Positions 8,401 to 19,980 of a stretch of 64,000 nucleotides of DNA are shown here, in pieces. A model generated the notes under the pieces. That model did no database searches and was not told the DNA's origin. It saw nothing but the letters and a program-made list of their open reading frames with translations. Both the position numbers and the translations under genes were made by a program. Each line of letters starts with the position of its first letter. Within the stretch, counting starts at the first letter, position 1. The stretch is taken from NCBI RefSeq assembly GCF_000304475.1, contig NC_018944.1, forward strand, positions 434,001-498,000. The letters run 5' to 3'. This stretch comes from Kazachstania africana CBS 2517 (lineage: Eukaryota > Ascomycota > Saccharomycetes > Saccharomycetales > Saccharomycetaceae).

Positions 8401-10048
8401 CAATATTTCCAATTGTCATAGGTAAGCTAGGCTCTCCTCTTGGGTCCTGAAAAAAATTGTCCAGAACACTGCTTCTCATGCACTGGACAGATTTCCCTAC
8501 AGTTGTTGCTGACACTAATATGTCAGGGTTAAGTACCAAAAGGTTGTCGTTGACCCTATTGGTAGTAGGATCTCTATCATCTGATAACAGTCTCTTATTT
8601 GATGCATCCTTTCCTTCAACTATATGTATAATATCACCTTCGTCAAAATCTAGATATACCCATGGATTTCGGAGAATGACTGAACTTTTTTTACCATACT
8701 CATCAATACATGTAAGAATCTTTTGTTTACCAATGTTGGTAAGTTCTCTTTCAACAGAATTGAGTACGACTAGCCGTACAACTCCTTTTCGAGCAACAAC
8801 GGAGTGTGCTAACTTCTGATACCTTTCGAATTTATTTGGTTGCTCAGTCATCGCCGATTTTCTCTCACGTTGCTCTAATTTAAATATGTCAAGGTCCTCT
8901 AGCAATGAAGCGTCTGACATTTCTTCGTCGGTCTCATCAGATTGTGAGCCACTTTGTTTCAACAAAAATTTTGTGGTGCCACTATTATTAGAAGCAGAAT
9001 TTGACATATCGTGAGAAATCAGATGTACTTCACCAAGAGCCATTTTTGATGTATTGCCTTCAGCCTTATTTACATATGGAACAGATATACTGGGTTTTTC
9101 TGATATCTTAGAATTTGGATCTGTATCAGGCCTCGTCGTAATGGATGCTCCTTCATTTTTTTTATAAACTACCGTAGTTGTATGCCCTTTTGGCAAAGCT
9201 CCCTGTGAAGTGTCTTTCTTTGCTAAGAGATCCATCAGAGAATCGTCCTCACTACTATTTTCTAAAAGCTCACTAGGCTGAGCGTCTTTCGCTACATTTT
9301 TGGCATTTATTATATCAGCAGTCGTTTCAGAAGGTGATGAAGGAAAAGTTGATAATCTAACTGCCTCCGATTTTGATCTTATGTCTCCCTCAATATCATT
9401 CAAAATGTCGTCAATGTCTCTAAACACTTCTTTGTCAGTCTCGGAAGCGGATTTTGTTCTACTTGCAACTTTTACTCCTGTGGAGCTTGGGGATTTCGCA
9501 AAATGATCATGATCCTTCATGTTTGTAAAATTCACCACCGTCCTCCACCGTGTAGCAGCTATAGGTGTAGATGAAGGGTTTTGTAGTATATCAGTGCTTA
9601 TAATATCATCTGAATGGTCTTTCGGACTATATGATTTATCAGAAACTTCTTTTTTATTTGGACTATATTTCCATATAACCTCTTCCAATGGCCCTTGCAA
9701 TTTTTCAACCGAACTCTTAGGAAACGAAGTGTCCTGATTGGATTTTATTGGTATATCTTTTGTTGTTTTGGAATTATCAGATATCTTCTGTTTCTTGGCT
9801 TTTGGGGAAAGTGTTGTGTTCTTGGAACCAGCTGAATTCCTGATCTGTGAAACCGAAATTGATTTTAATATGGTCTGCGGAACAGTCTCTTTAGAATTTA
9901 AATTGTTGATGGGGGCAAATTGATATTTAGTTTTCCTTCTGCTTACAGAAGTATTACTTTTTTTGTTCAGCTTTTGATCCTTATTCCTCTCATGCTCTAT
10001 AAGTCTAGCTTGCGTGGAGATTCTCCTCCTTTCTGGTGTTTTTGGCAT
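5486..10048 (-). CDS. DNA2: DNA replication helicase/nuclease Dna2
   Basis: A 1520-residue nuclear enzyme that trims long Okazaki flaps and resects double-strand breaks. The disordered N-terminal ~400 residues are poorly conserved apart from EEVIWKYSP and NPSSTPIA blocks. The RecB-type nuclease core follows, including PMEVKTGKSRSISYEVQG. Cysteines for its Fe-S cluster are near residue 523 (QCMRSS) and about 769-779 (CDICVSKPTC). The C-terminal SF1 helicase has Walker A GMPGTGKTT (about 1075), DEASQ (about 1187), a QYRMCGDI motif and VNVAMTRAKSKLI. Length is nearly identical to the S. cerevisiae protein. Two ACGCGA elements upstream fit S-phase expression. Confidence 0.97.
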   Translation of the reverse strand: MPKTPERRRISTQARLIEHERNKDQKLNKKSNTSVSRRKTKYQFAPINNLNSKETVPQTILKSISVSQIRNSAGSKNTTLSPKAKKQKISDNSKTTKDIPIKSNQDTSFPKSSVEKLQGPLEEVIWKYSPNKKEVSDKSYSPKDHSDDIISTDILQNPSSTPIAATRWRTVVNFTNMKDHDHFAKSPSSTGVKVASRTKSASETDKEVFRDIDDILNDIEGDIRSKSEAVRLSTFPSSPSETTADIINAKNVAKDAQPSELLENSSEDDSLMDLLAKKDTSQGALPKGHTTTVVYKKNEGASITTRPDTDPNSKISEKPSISVPYVNKAEGNTSKMALGEVHLISHDMSNSASNNSGTTKFLLKQSGSQSDETDEEMSDASLLEDLDIFKLEQRERKSAMTEQPNKFERYQKLAHSVVARKGVVRLVVLNSVERELTNIGKQKILTCIDEYGKKSSVILRNPWVYLDFDEGDIIHIVEGKDASNKRLLSDDRDPTTNRVNDNLLVLNPDILVSATTVGKSVQCMRSSVLDNFFQDPRGEPSLPMTIGNIVHELLQSALKYRCSNTSITLEYLSECLDSLLEAYSFAIIVCDKTIEEVREEILNTHVHNILKFLHDNVKEDNYGNYVLISGARTTEPISISNVIDIEENIWSPVYGLKGFLDATVEAHVKNKKYIVPMEVKTGKSRSISYEVQGLIYTLLLNDRYEMPVDFFLMYYTRDTQMTKFPRILNSIKHLLMARNKLVTSIKHRIGVVATKERINFQLPPLLRDSYCDICVSKPTCMVLNKLIDGGEAGSSGISEEEFNTLTDHLGPNLGRYKEFFLKCNDLISKEESSLTSINQEIFMVDPKTRESLNGRCISGLMIDSIKKDRKSQLYFYKFVRKGVEDENISMLNSQINNHDMIIVSDESGHFALCQGNAVDITKNSITISTRRKLLNNKLTNYMTEQTSIKSMFDPSIDESTTIQGQNSVTFRIDKNDIHQNLSNARFNILNLFLPSIKSGDFATERETTGEIRCLKKSEGGDERMRKLLIDNEPPKFIPNNEAIPFVWDADRTDLNVDQKQAIDKVLRAQDYALILGMPGTGKTTVIAEIIKILVSNNKKILLTSYTHSAVDNILLKLLDSNISIVRLGSRRNIHPKAQHLIPDYVSLESHKTFLKLINNMSVVATTCLGIKDILFSMRQEDFDYVILDEASQVSMPIALGPIRFAEKFILVGDHYQLPPLIKNAYAKIDGGLENSLFKTLCENRPESMVELTYQYRMCGDIVKLSNFLIYNDKLKCGNDAVKNQRLKFEDLERVRRYHHLLNFDGWLYNILDPNRKVMFLNYDTNNPDIVERIENENITNIGEIEIIKQCVEGMRVSGINCENIGVMTLYRAQLRLLKKEFRNKEKFSDLEILTADQFQGRDKDCIIISMVRCNSDRNGGSLLRELRRVNVAMTRAKSKLIIVGSKKTIGSVKEINSFINMLGANGWIYELPADVFNIYKFPQEDKASTQHCARKVTIRPIDSNSRFLKDKPITKQTLEF

Positions 10049-10356
10049 AAGTTTACCCTCTACAGCTGCAAAAGAACGAGCCTGTGCTTATTATAGATAC
10101 TCTTAGAGTTCTATTCCTTTGAATGGAGAGCAGACAATTGCTCATCCAAAAGCTCAAACCACTAAATGCATCGCGTAATTTTCTCAGATCAACGCGATAT
10201 AGTGATATTCATCACTTGACCCAAATAGGATAACAGATAAGATTAGTAACTGGCTTGGACTAAGTCTCTTCTAGAAAGTATCAAGTGAATATTAAAAGAT
10301 AACAACTATCATATATAAATGTATATAATTCTTGAAGTGTGTGCCAAATGGTATTT
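10049..10356. other. DNA2 promoter / PRP8 3' region
   Basis: 308 bp between the DNA2 start and the PRP8 stop, both on the minus strand. Apart from the ACGCGA pair I see no gene or RNA here. Confidence 0.6.
10171..10197 (-). promoter_or_regulatory. Pair of MCB-like ACGCGA elements in opposite orientation
   Basis: TCGCGT at 10171-10176 and ACGCGA at 10192-10197 are the same hexamer inverted, 124-149 bp upstream of DNA2. They differ from the MBF site ACGCGT by one base, so G1/S regulation is plausible for this replication gene but unproven. Confidence 0.4.
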
Positions 10357-13300
10357 TCATGCGAAAACATCTTCTTGTTCCGCCTCTAGTTGCTCATCAC
10401 CTGCGAGTTCGTTGAACTGAATGAAATGATTGGCGCGATGTAACTCACTGTAAAACTCGTGCGGTATGCCAACTCTCATTTCATATTGATACTCAGGGTT
10501 GAAACTTGTTCCTATGAAAAGATAATTCCATACGCTGTCGGATGGAACTATAACATTACCGAGGATACGGTCAGATAATAATAGTTGTGCATGTGTACTA
10601 AAAGATGGTTCAAAACCTTCAGGCATAGTATCAATAACTTTACTATTTTCGAGGCCCCATTGGTAACCTTCCTCCGATAAGGTATATGCAGCTAGCGAAA
10701 CTAAACCTGGTCGAGAACAGATACTCAAATCGATTAATTCATCATCACCGTTCTGGGAAAAGAGTTTAACATGAGTAGAGACTTCAGCAGCAGACATAAA
10801 TTTTAGATCATCAAATTGAGTATGTATCCACCCCAGGAGCTCCAAATCTTCTAGCCCTGGTATATTTTCAATGTAAGGAATTTTGCTTAATTCTGTAGTT
10901 CTACTATTACCTAGTTGCGGAACTAAAGCTATGGTTTTAATTTCCTTAATATTAGGATGGTCTGTTGGGGAGTTACCAAAAATGTACGCTGCCACTTGGA
11001 TTCTGACGTCTGAAATTTCGACAAACTTTTTCAATAAATTCTTTGGTAGCACATATATATTCTTATCTTCCACAAAATCATCGGATGCTACGTAGATATT
11101 CTTTAGACGTAAATGCAGCAAGCTATTTGCAATAGCATCTTTTCTCCACTCGTTTCTACTACTAAATGACTGTGATTCATAATTTGTAGAAGTAACCACA
11201 ACGATCTCCTCACCCTGTGCATTGACGCTCTTGGTTTTCATGACAGTAGAAGCCCCAGCTCCTTCGTCAGCATTTGCACTTTCATTCCTAGCGGCCTCCA
11301 GTTCTGCCATTTTTTGTCTTTTAACAGAAGGAGCCTTTATATTTTGACCCAATATCAAATCCTTTATTTCTGTCTGTGTTAATGCAGAAATATTAACATT
11401 ATATTTCTTACCATATTCACTTAAAATAAGATCACGCATCTGTGTCTCAATAGAAATCCACTGTTCTTCTGTAAAAGAAGGCCATAAATGATTAGACTTT
11501 ATTGTGATGGTTGGATCACCCAATAAAATCATTTTTGCCTTTTCTTCATCCGTTTTTAGACCTCTCAACAAAAGGATCAATCTTGAAAATGCAGTATAAG
11601 ATGAGATTTTCTCTAACCAGTCGTCATAAATATTGAAAAGAACCATCTGTGGCTCCGTAGCCTTTAAAACAACATCTGACAGTTTGTCGATAGACATCGC
11701 CGCGGAAAATGGTAGCCTTAGTTCGGTTGGTCTTATTGAAATATTTGGGAAATCAAGCATGTGAACTTCTAGAGGATCTAACATGGCCTTGCGGGTAACA
11801 ATAAGTTGTCTCGGTTGTTCTTCTTTAGGAAGGGACCTTACGAGGGCACTAACTTCTTCAGCAGTCTTCCATTTGGCCAATTGACTCAATCTTTTTTGAC
11901 CGGCCCAGACAGATGTATGAATAATTTTCAAGAACAAATGACCTGTTTTTGGATTCAAAGTGAAAATACAGCCATTAATTGCTTTGGTAGCAACATTGCC
12001 CTCAAATGTTTTATGAACAGTCACACGATAAACATTGGTATCATCTACGAAGAGTTTGACTTCATTATTGAATAACTCAGCATAATTAGATGAATTCAGG
12101 AACGGTTCTTGAACATTAGATTGATATATTTGAAGACCCTTTCTGATACGTTCCCGAAGAACATACAAAGCAGGATTGGCTTTCATTATTGTCCTCATAC
12201 TGTTTTGAATCAAAGGCTTTAAACCATTGAACCAATTACCATAGGCATCATACATGTTGTATGCTAAATCAATACCTATCATAACACCTGTTGGAGAGGG
12301 ATACATACTGGTATTATCCGTAGTATAGTCCAAAAATTTAGCACGGACATAACGTGAAATATCATGGGAGTCGTAATCCCCATACCTTAATTGAACATCA
12401 ATCCACATTTTGTTTGTTACAGCTGCATTATAGTTATCATTTGTCTCGTGTAAAAGTGATGGTTCAGAAATTTCCCATTGGTGCAGACTATCTATTATAA
12501 CATCGGCAGCCGAGGAATTCATTTTATAGGACTTACGAGGATGAACAGCCTCCTTGTTCACGGATTCTATTTGGAGGACATCCATTTCACCGTCAAGAAT
12601 TTGGCAAACATCAAAAACAATACTTTCGTGGATTTTTTGCCAAAGATGTGCACGGAATATCTGAATTAATGATATTTTTAATGTAGGAATCTTACCATGT
12701 AAAAATATACCAGTTAAATCCAGTTGCACAACAAAACCAACATACACATTAGCTCTGTTTATTGTTGGTGACCACCAAAGCGTGAACCGACGATTGGGAA
12801 TCTGGCTTAAACCTGTTCTCTGTGCATGTGTCAACTTTTTGAACTGCATTGAGTCTTCAAACCCAGAAGCCTTTTCCCAAAAGAGACCTTCCCAAGAACT
12901 AAAGCCGGTTCCCTTGAACAATGTATGTTCTAGAATGGTTTCAATACCACCAAGAGCTTGTATCACATCAGTACGATACGCATTCAAGTTCCATAATTTA
13001 CCATCATGACTTGAATTAGTCCACCAAAATGGACTATTCCTTTCAAGCGAATACTGTTTGAACTCCTTACGGACTCTGTGACCTCTATCATATGCCAATG
13101 TGTGTCTATCTTTTTGGAAGAGGGTGCTAATACGAGGAATCCCCTTATCCCATGAACCTTCTAATTCTTCGAAGGCCAAACGACGATTCTGTCTTATTGC
13201 TTCTTGACGTTTAGCAGCATATTCCGCCCATACTCGCTGAGATTCTAAAAATTCATTTTCCCAAGTAGTGATGTAACGAAATACAGTTGGAATCATTTGT

Positions 13301-16300
13301 TCTGCCTCATGTGTCATACCAGCACGAAAGTGAGTAATACCTGTATCGGTTTGTCTAGACCAGGTTAGATCAGAAGCTGGAATCAAAATATGTGAAGCGC
13401 TTATCATCCCCAAACCACCTAATTCCTTTGGTGTATAAAAAACTGCAGGCGGAAAACGAGTAGGCATTTTGGAATTCAGTCCCAGTTTGACTCTATTCTG
13501 AATCCGCGTTTCAGCCTTTACTAGCACGTCTAATAGAGATTCTGTAGAAACAATTGCTTCTCTGAAGTATGTAAATAAGGAAATCACAGCAGTGTTCCAC
13601 TTAGCAGCAATTTTTGTAAACGTTGTGGAACCGGCAGCCATCAAAATACCTCTTACTCTACTTTCGAACTTTTTTACTTCTTCATCAGATACTCTCAAGT
13701 AAGCCTTTGCTGTCACCTGTTTTGTAGAGTCATCAATCAAGTCCCATACACTTTCACCCGTGATAATAACTTCGCTAGTTCGAATTCTTGGTAGAAGTCG
13801 TGCTTCGAAACCACACATGGAAAATAAAAGATTCGGATTGTTTTTACTATAGACCGACACAAAGGAATCATCCCAAGTAATATTTGCTAAAGAAGCAGGT
13901 ATACGTTCTTGGATTTCCCAGAATACGGCTCTTCCCAGATTGACATCTTGGCGCATCAATCTCATTCTTGAATCTTTTGGCCAGCATTTCTTATTATTAT
14001 AACCAATTGCATTTTCAAAGTTCGGATCTGGATTTTCAGCCAGATAATCACCTGAAAGTTCATCCGCGTCTTGTTCACTGAAATGAAATAAGATGTGAAT
14101 TTTGTCTAAATAACGAGAGTATAGGCGAATTGGATGTCTTGTTTCGATAGCCACACTCTTAAATTGCATGAACTCATTTGGATTACTGGGTAAACCAGCT
14201 AGATCAATCGCCCTATCGGGGCCCAAAACTAGCAAATCAATAATGAGACCATAATACTGATAAATAAATGGAGTAAATTGTAGCCCTTTGATAAGACCGT
14301 ACTTATTGACGTGTGACATATCCTTGAAATTCATGACTACATTGTTCTTTGCTGTCATATAATCTGCAATATTTGGATCTACGATCAATCTTAACAGTCT
14401 GTTTAACAGTGTAAAATCAATTTTTTCGATTATGCCTCCAAGCGTGGTTTCTAACATAACCGTCGACTGTCCTTTGGAGACATCCCAGACATCTGAGACG
14501 TTATTTATTCCCTGTGCCCATTTGTATACCAAAAGGGGAGGTATTTCGGCGTCATTTGGTTTGATCCAATTGGGAAAAAGCTTTCGTTGATCTGCCTCAT
14601 ACCATAAGTACTGATCTAAGTAGGCATCGGTAATTTTTTCGAGCGGATCAACCGTATAAACTGGCGATATATATTGATAATGTTCCATCATTGACAAATC
14701 GACAGGCTTAAAAACTCTTTGAGTGAGCAAGTACTTCTTAATTCTGATTAGTGTATCATGTGGGTTGTCGTACGCCTCCTCTATGAGAGCCAATTCTTCT
14801 CTTTCAGAAGCATTTAAACGTACTTTTGAAGCATAAGCGTCCTTTAAGTTTTCTAACGCAAGGACCAAGATTTTAGTATCATTTTTATATGTTAAAGGAG
14901 GGAATGGTATAGATGAAAAGCTTCTGGTTTCTAGCCAGTCAACTAGGGTAGAAAATATTGAGGTAGCTTCGTCTGGCGTTATTTCAGGCCCATTTTTTTC
15001 TATTTGTTGCTGTCTTTCTTGTTCATTCTTGATCCAGAGTCTTGTCAACCTTCCTAGATTTTTCTTAACGACAGTTTTTTCAACATGAACACCTCTTTTA
15101 ATACGTTCACGATTATAATGGGCTGATGAAACCCAACCGTCGGCCTTAGCCTTGATGTAGCGTTCAATTATATTTTTGATCGGCTCTGGCATTCCTGGAA
15201 CCTCCCATGGAATGTTAGCTTTCCAACACCTCCAAGCCTCGCTTAAATGTTGTAAGATCGTTCTGGCCTTATTTTGTCTGAGATTTTCTGGCATCATATC
15301 TAAAATATCATTCATTACTGAGCCTCTCAGCTCCAAATCATAATACGCATCAGATCTTTGTTTTGTAGTGGTTTTCACGACTTCGTTAGAACGACCTTCA
15401 AACTGTCTAGTTAATAGATTTCCGAGCCATCTTTCAAGTAGAGGGATGATACCTCTCATGAAAAATATCCAAACTCTCCAGGCAGGCTGCCAGAAGCCAC
15501 AACCTGGGCCTTTACCTATAATTTTGTTAAATCTATAGTACACAACATGTTTTAAATCTTTGCATGCTCTAATTTGATGCATAACTTTGTATTTGTAACG
15601 GTAAATACCCGTTAACTGACCAAGATGATTCAAAATATAATATATTCCATCAGCAAGTTGAAACGCATCAATATTACCTAACCTAAACTGTACATGAGCA
15701 TCAACCAAGAGTTTAACCGATTTTAGTATTTCTCTCATTAAATGAAAAGCATTCCCGAATCTTGATTTTTTCCTCTCTTTTGTTGTAAGCGTTTTTGTCG
15801 GTTTCAGATTAAAATTATAGTCGAGATGTAAATAAGTTAAGCCTTTGCGGTTAATTAATAGATTAAGCATATTGTGTCCTTGGCGGCATAGTTGTAGCCC
15901 CGCCTCTACCCAATCAATAGTCGTTTGTTGAAAATATTTTGTATTTCGAAGACTCTTTAAAAGCTTTATTTTTCTTTTATTTCTTGAGGAAGTTTTCTTG
16001 AGCTCGTTAGCTACATAATTTTTCAACAGCTTTTGATAAGAAACTCTAACTTTTACAGGATAGTCTTCGTCAGGATGTTGTAAGTACCATTTTTTCACTA
16101 ATGGCACATCTTGGGCTCTAACTGTTCTACCGTTTCTCCTATTGAATGGGAATGTTGCATTGTAAAGCTCTAATGCACCTTTAGTCTCGGAGGTGTAGAG
16201 TTCAGTTGTGGACATTAGGGGCAAAAAAGTTGGTGTTAGAATGAAAGGATCTTCCTCAGTTTGTCCTGCTATTTCAGTAGATGCAGGTTTTCGCTCTTTT

Positions 16301-17634
16301 GGAATATCAGTAAATATTATAGGATTCATTGATTCATGAAAGTAGAATGTTTCGCGCTCTTCGTCAGTGTTTTTGATAAAGCAGGAGATGGGGTCATTGT
16401 ACCATGACAGTTCAACATTACGAGGACGTGAATTATATAGATGTGGAAAAGCGACTCTGTATTCGCTCCTTATTGGAACTCTAAAGATAATTCCATCGAT
16501 TGAGTTGAACTCGTTATAATCTTCATCTTCTTGGTCTGGGTATAAAGGCTCAAACTTTGGGCCGCCTGGAATAGTATTGTTCAATGCTTTTGAAGTAAAA
16601 AATGATTTCTTATCAAACAGGTAGTAGTAATTATTGTCCATTATTTCGTTCCTTATAGGGCTGGATAAACGATAAAGATTTTCCATTATTGGAAGATCTA
16701 GATGCCAACGCTTGTAAGAAGTACCGTTTATTCTATTTTTATCGTCAATGAGGGGATGTGGATCATAAAGCCAGTTTCTGACAGCATCGTCATCGTAGGA
16801 ATCTAATTCTAACGTTACTGATTCGGGACATTCGAGGCTTTGGATATACTCTGGGTACGATAAAGGAGGTTCATCATCATCAAATGGTGGGAATCTCATT
16901 CTTTTAAAGTGTACTCTGTCACGTTTTTCTCTTCTCATAGCTAGCCACATGGTAGACCACTGTGATATATATATAGGTTCTATTACTCTTGGTGATTCAT
17001 TAACAAAAGTAATGGCGCCGGATACATGATACAACACTTTTACCTCTTTGACCTGTTCCCATGGTTGTGGCATATTTTCTAATAGTTTCAAAACAGCATG
17101 AGGCATGTATTTTAGTGCACCAAGATATGCCCTCTTATCTCGATTGAACCTACTTGATGTCATGTCAGAGTGGCCCTCAATAATTTTTCGAAGATGTTCT
17201 GGCGGCATTTCCACTTTATTTAGATTAATTTTGCCTTCTTTTTGGCTCTTTTTCCGTTTGTTATTCAATTTCATTCTCTTGTTGTCAACCTTTTCATCTA
17301 TATGTTCTTTATGTCTCTTCCTTTTGTCGTTAGTAAAATGATCCCTATTAATCACGCCTTTATTTACTGTATCACTAGAGTCTCCATCAATTTCGAATCC
17401 AGGCGGCATTGGTGGGGGTGGAAGTTCATCTTCAAATACAGCAGAAGGAGAAATTACCTCATCATCCTCAAAACCTGGAGGTGGTGGTGGTGGCAATAGC
17501 TCATCATCAAATCCAGGGGGCGGTGATGGCACGTCTTCAGATTCAAAATCTGACAGAGATGGCGGAGGGATCACATTGTCTTCATCATTTTCGTATCCTG
17601 GAGGTGGTGAAGGCGGAGGAATAATATCATCCAT
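10357..17634 (-). CDS. PRP8: U5 snRNP scaffold protein Prp8
   Basis: A 2425-residue protein, the catalytic scaffold of the spliceosome, which holds the U5/U6/U2 RNA core and both splice sites. The first ~90 residues are repeated proline-rich [12 protein letters not shown] segments. A basic stretch follows, then the very highly conserved body from [10 protein letters not shown] onward. The reverse-transcriptase-like and linker region, endonuclease-like and RNase H-like domains follow in order. A Jab1/MPN domain closes the protein (about 2160-2425) and ends with the acidic tail [19 protein letters not shown]. The ORF is unbroken over 7.3 kb with no intron, and its size matches the S. cerevisiae protein. 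It is the largest gene in the window. Confidence 0.98.
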   Translation of the reverse strand: MDDIIPPPSPPPGYENDEDNVIPPPSLSDFESEDVPSPPPGFDDELLPPPPPPGFEDDEVISPSAVFEDELPPPPMPPGFEIDGDSSDTVNKGVINRDHFTNDKRKRHKEHIDEKVDNKRMKLNNKRKKSQKEGKINLNKVEMPPEHLRKIIEGHSDMTSSRFNRDKRAYLGALKYMPHAVLKLLENMPQPWEQVKEVKVLYHVSGAITFVNESPRVIEPIYISQWSTMWLAMRREKRDRVHFKRMRFPPFDDDEPPLSYPEYIQSLECPESVTLELDSYDDDAVRNWLYDPHPLIDDKNRINGTSYKRWHLDLPIMENLYRLSSPIRNEIMDNNYYYLFDKKSFFTSKALNNTIPGGPKFEPLYPDQEDEDYNEFNSIDGIIFRVPIRSEYRVAFPHLYNSRPRNVELSWYNDPISCFIKNTDEERETFYFHESMNPIIFTDIPKERKPASTEIAGQTEEDPFILTPTFLPLMSTTELYTSETKGALELYNATFPFNRRNGRTVRAQDVPLVKKWYLQHPDEDYPVKVRVSYQKLLKNYVANELKKTSSRNKRKIKLLKSLRNTKYFQQTTIDWVEAGLQLCRQGHNMLNLLINRKGLTYLHLDYNFNLKPTKTLTTKERKKSRFGNAFHLMREILKSVKLLVDAHVQFRLGNIDAFQLADGIYYILNHLGQLTGIYRYKYKVMHQIRACKDLKHVVYYRFNKIIGKGPGCGFWQPAWRVWIFFMRGIIPLLERWLGNLLTRQFEGRSNEVVKTTTKQRSDAYYDLELRGSVMNDILDMMPENLRQNKARTILQHLSEAWRCWKANIPWEVPGMPEPIKNIIERYIKAKADGWVSSAHYNRERIKRGVHVEKTVVKKNLGRLTRLWIKNEQERQQQIEKNGPEITPDEATSIFSTLVDWLETRSFSSIPFPPLTYKNDTKILVLALENLKDAYASKVRLNASEREELALIEEAYDNPHDTLIRIKKYLLTQRVFKPVDLSMMEHYQYISPVYTVDPLEKITDAYLDQYLWYEADQRKLFPNWIKPNDAEIPPLLVYKWAQGINNVSDVWDVSKGQSTVMLETTLGGIIEKIDFTLLNRLLRLIVDPNIADYMTAKNNVVMNFKDMSHVNKYGLIKGLQFTPFIYQYYGLIIDLLVLGPDRAIDLAGLPSNPNEFMQFKSVAIETRHPIRLYSRYLDKIHILFHFSEQDADELSGDYLAENPDPNFENAIGYNNKKCWPKDSRMRLMRQDVNLGRAVFWEIQERIPASLANITWDDSFVSVYSKNNPNLLFSMCGFEARLLPRIRTSEVIITGESVWDLIDDSTKQVTAKAYLRVSDEEVKKFESRVRGILMAAGSTTFTKIAAKWNTAVISLFTYFREAIVSTESLLDVLVKAETRIQNRVKLGLNSKMPTRFPPAVFYTPKELGGLGMISASHILIPASDLTWSRQTDTGITHFRAGMTHEAEQMIPTVFRYITTWENEFLESQRVWAEYAAKRQEAIRQNRRLAFEELEGSWDKGIPRISTLFQKDRHTLAYDRGHRVRKEFKQYSLERNSPFWWTNSSHDGKLWNLNAYRTDVIQALGGIETILEHTLFKGTGFSSWEGLFWEKASGFEDSMQFKKLTHAQRTGLSQIPNRRFTLWWSPTINRANVYVGFVVQLDLTGIFLHGKIPTLKISLIQIFRAHLWQKIHESIVFDVCQILDGEMDVLQIESVNKEAVHPRKSYKMNSSAADVIIDSLHQWEISEPSLLHETNDNYNAAVTNKMWIDVQLRYGDYDSHDISRYVRAKFLDYTTDNTSMYPSPTGVMIGIDLAYNMYDAYGNWFNGLKPLIQNSMRTIMKANPALYVLRERIRKGLQIYQSNVQEPFLNSSNYAELFNNEVKLFVDDTNVYRVTVHKTFEGNVATKAINGCIFTLNPKTGHLFLKIIHTSVWAGQKRLSQLAKWKTAEEVSALVRSLPKEEQPRQLIVTRKAMLDPLEVHMLDFPNISIRPTELRLPFSAAMSIDKLSDVVLKATEPQMVLFNIYDDWLEKISSYTAFSRLILLLRGLKTDEEKAKMILLGDPTITIKSNHLWPSFTEEQWISIETQMRDLILSEYGKKYNVNISALTQTEIKDLILGQNIKAPSVKRQKMAELEAARNESANADEGAGASTVMKTKSVNAQGEEIVVVTSTNYESQSFSSRNEWRKDAIANSLLHLRLKNIYVASDDFVEDKNIYVLPKNLLKKFVEISDVRIQVAAYIFGNSPTDHPNIKEIKTIALVPQLGNSRTTELSKIPYIENIPGLEDLELLGWIHTQFDDLKFMSAAEVSTHVKLFSQNGDDELIDLSICSRPGLVSLAAYTLSEEGYQWGLENSKVIDTMPEGFEPSFSTHAQLLLSDRILGNVIVPSDSVWNYLFIGTSFNPEYQYEMRVGIPHEFYSELHRANHFIQFNELAGDEQLEAEQEDVFA

Positions 17635-17939
17635 TTCTAAAACAATTTTTTATTGGTAAAATGTAAATCAATAGAAAAGAATGAGGAAGTGATGACGCAC
17701 TTGAGAAGTACAATAGATGTAACAATCAACTTCGGACACTTCAATAAGCAGACAGTGTATGGTATAAAGTCCTTTGTCTTTATTTACTTAATTTGGCCCA
17801 GTACGATGATATATTAAAAAAGGCTTTCCACTATGAAATTTTTCATCGCTTGGAAACGCTTTGTATAACAAACGGGTATGAAAACCCAAGACAGCTGGGT
17901 CAAACGAGTTAACTTTATATAGAATATACATATAAATAA
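17635..17939. other. PRP8 promoter / CDC23 3' region
   Basis: 305 bp between two minus-strand genes. AT-rich; no RNA gene, repeat or clear factor site seen. Confidence 0.6.
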
Positions 17940-19811
17940 TCATTTCATCTTCTCTCGACAGAGTCTGGCTATGTATCTTGCACTGTCTATCTGCAATGAA
18001 GTTCCGTTTGTTATGCCAATAGCATAATTGTATGCCGTTTCGTAATTCTTCAATTTTATTTCGTAGTTTGCCAGCCATATAGTTGCCTGTACTACCTCAT
18101 CCGTTATGACACCTTCCATCGACCTATCTAGTTCGACACATTTCAGCATATTGGATCTACAACTTTCTGTGTCTAAAAGCTTTTCATATTGTTTGGCGAG
18201 TTCGTAATGCAAAACTATATCTTGATCCACGTTATTCGATAGTTGTAAGGCCCTTTGGTAGCATTTGATAGATTCTTTTGAGTTATTCATCTTCGCGTAA
18301 CAAGATGCAAGTGCTTGCCACATTCTACGATCTAATGGTCTGATAGTACATGCTCTTTGGAAATAATACAATGAATATAAATGCATATCTGACACTTCAT
18401 ATGCTTGTCCCAATCCGTACCAAGCTTTGAAATCCCTTTCATCAATATCAATGGCTCTTCTGTAACATTCAATAGCAGCATTAGAGTTCTTTAATTCAAC
18501 AAACTCGTGACCCATAAGGGTCCATGCCCCAGTAGATTTTTTATCAAGGGTTAGAGCCCTGCGGAAATACATTATTGATTTTTCATGTTCTTGCCTAGAA
18601 CTGTAATAATTTGCCGCTATACAACATGATTCGGCTCTGAACTTATCTATTTGCGATACAAATTGAGCTAAATAGGCTAACTTCGAATGTTTTTGCATGA
18701 CGTAGAGGATATTGGAATAAACGTCGAGATCTTCTAACCTGTAGGGATCAGATTTAATAATTTGATTGAAGAGTTTTTCTGAACTAATGTAATCCATATG
18801 GTTATAATAGACTAAAGCATGCTGAGATTTCAAATATGCAAAATTTGGAGATATTGAAAGTAGATATTCTAAATTCATTAAGAATTCATCTATATTTCCA
18901 CCGATTTCTTGGTAAAGAGCCAATTTGAAAAATTTAATCATTATATTGTTCTCGGTGGAAGATTGCGTGAATATATTATTACTTTCTTTCAATTCAAATT
19001 TTTCTGCTAAATGTTTTGTGAGAATTAACGATTCATCAGGTCTTGACACACAATCTAGTAATTCCACCCAGCAGGTCCAATTGAAAGAATAAAAGGATAA
19101 TGACTTCAAAAAAGCTGTGATTGCGTGTGATTTGTTCCCCTGGCGAGAAAGCAATACACCCTTTAAGTAATAAAGAAGGGCAAGCCCCAGACCGTCTATC
19201 TGTTCATTGAATGCGTGCTGTTCTATATATTCCTTTAATTCATTCAGTAGGATGGTTACACTTGTTTGCTGACCATCTTCAGATATCTGAACATCAGATT
19301 TGTTTTTATTTTCAGAAAAGACTGGATTGTTTATATTGTCTTCATTTGAATCGTTATCCGGCGACTGAATTCTTGATGATTCACCAACCATTAGCATAGT
19401 TTCAGTACTCTCTATAGTTTTTTTGTCCCATGATAAGTAGGAGCAGTATAATTTCAAGAATTTCAAACGTGGCTCCACTACATCCTTGAGAAAGTAAGAG
19501 CATCTGTCAAATTCTTTTGAATCGAATAGGCTGGACGCCAATAAGTATAGATCATATTCCTGTTCTGACATGCCTGCATTGACCTGAGGTAACTCATAAT
19601 TCATCCTGCTTTTCACAGAATCGTCTCTTATTGGTGATTCATCTGGATCTACCACATAACGCGGAACTTGTTGATCAGCCATACCCTGGAGCGCTTCAGC
19701 AGACCATTTGGCGGATTTATGCAGTTTCCATTGTGATAATTCCAGTACAGATCTTCTTAAACTTGATTTAGTATCGTGAATAATGTCAATTAGGTTATCC
19801 TGAACCATCAT
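17940..19811 (-). CDS. CDC23: Anaphase-promoting complex TPR subunit Cdc23 (APC8)
   Basis: A 623-residue subunit of the APC/C ubiquitin ligase that drives metaphase exit by targeting securin and mitotic cyclins. The C-terminal half is an array of tetratricopeptide repeats, seen as the series FRRALTLDKKSTGAWTLMGH, YRRAIDIDERDFKAWYGLGQ, FQRACTIRPLDRRMWQALAS and YQRALQLSNN. The N-terminal APC8 region includes LSQWKLHKSAKWSAEAL. Length is almost equal to S. cerevisiae Cdc23. Two adjacent ATGs (complement of 19809-19811 and 19806-19808) can start it; I give the outer one. It shares a 169-bp two-way promoter with THP2. Confidence 0.96.
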   Translation of the reverse strand: MMVQDNLIDIIHDTKSSLRRSVLELSQWKLHKSAKWSAEALQGMADQQVPRYVVDPDESPIRDDSVKSRMNYELPQVNAGMSEQEYDLYLLASSLFDSKEFDRCSYFLKDVVEPRLKFLKLYCSYLSWDKKTIESTETMLMVGESSRIQSPDNDSNEDNINNPVFSENKNKSDVQISEDGQQTSVTILLNELKEYIEQHAFNEQIDGLGLALLYYLKGVLLSRQGNKSHAITAFLKSLSFYSFNWTCWVELLDCVSRPDESLILTKHLAEKFELKESNNIFTQSSTENNIMIKFFKLALYQEIGGNIDEFLMNLEYLLSISPNFAYLKSQHALVYYNHMDYISSEKLFNQIIKSDPYRLEDLDVYSNILYVMQKHSKLAYLAQFVSQIDKFRAESCCIAANYYSSRQEHEKSIMYFRRALTLDKKSTGAWTLMGHEFVELKNSNAAIECYRRAIDIDERDFKAWYGLGQAYEVSDMHLYSLYYFQRACTIRPLDRRMWQALASCYAKMNNSKESIKCYQRALQLSNNVDQDIVLHYELAKQYEKLLDTESCRSNMLKCVELDRSMEGVITDEVVQATIWLANYEIKLKNYETAYNYAIGITNGTSLQIDSARYIARLCREKMK

Positions 19812-19980
19812 TGAACGAATTTGTCACTACACCACTGTCTTTTATACACTTTTATTTGTGCTCTTTTCGCATCTCTCTACTTTTAAATTGAAACTTGAAA
19901 AAAATAAATAGTTGATATAAAAAGCATAGATGCAATATTAAGCAATAAAGATAGGTTCCGGTGTAACTGAGACTATATAT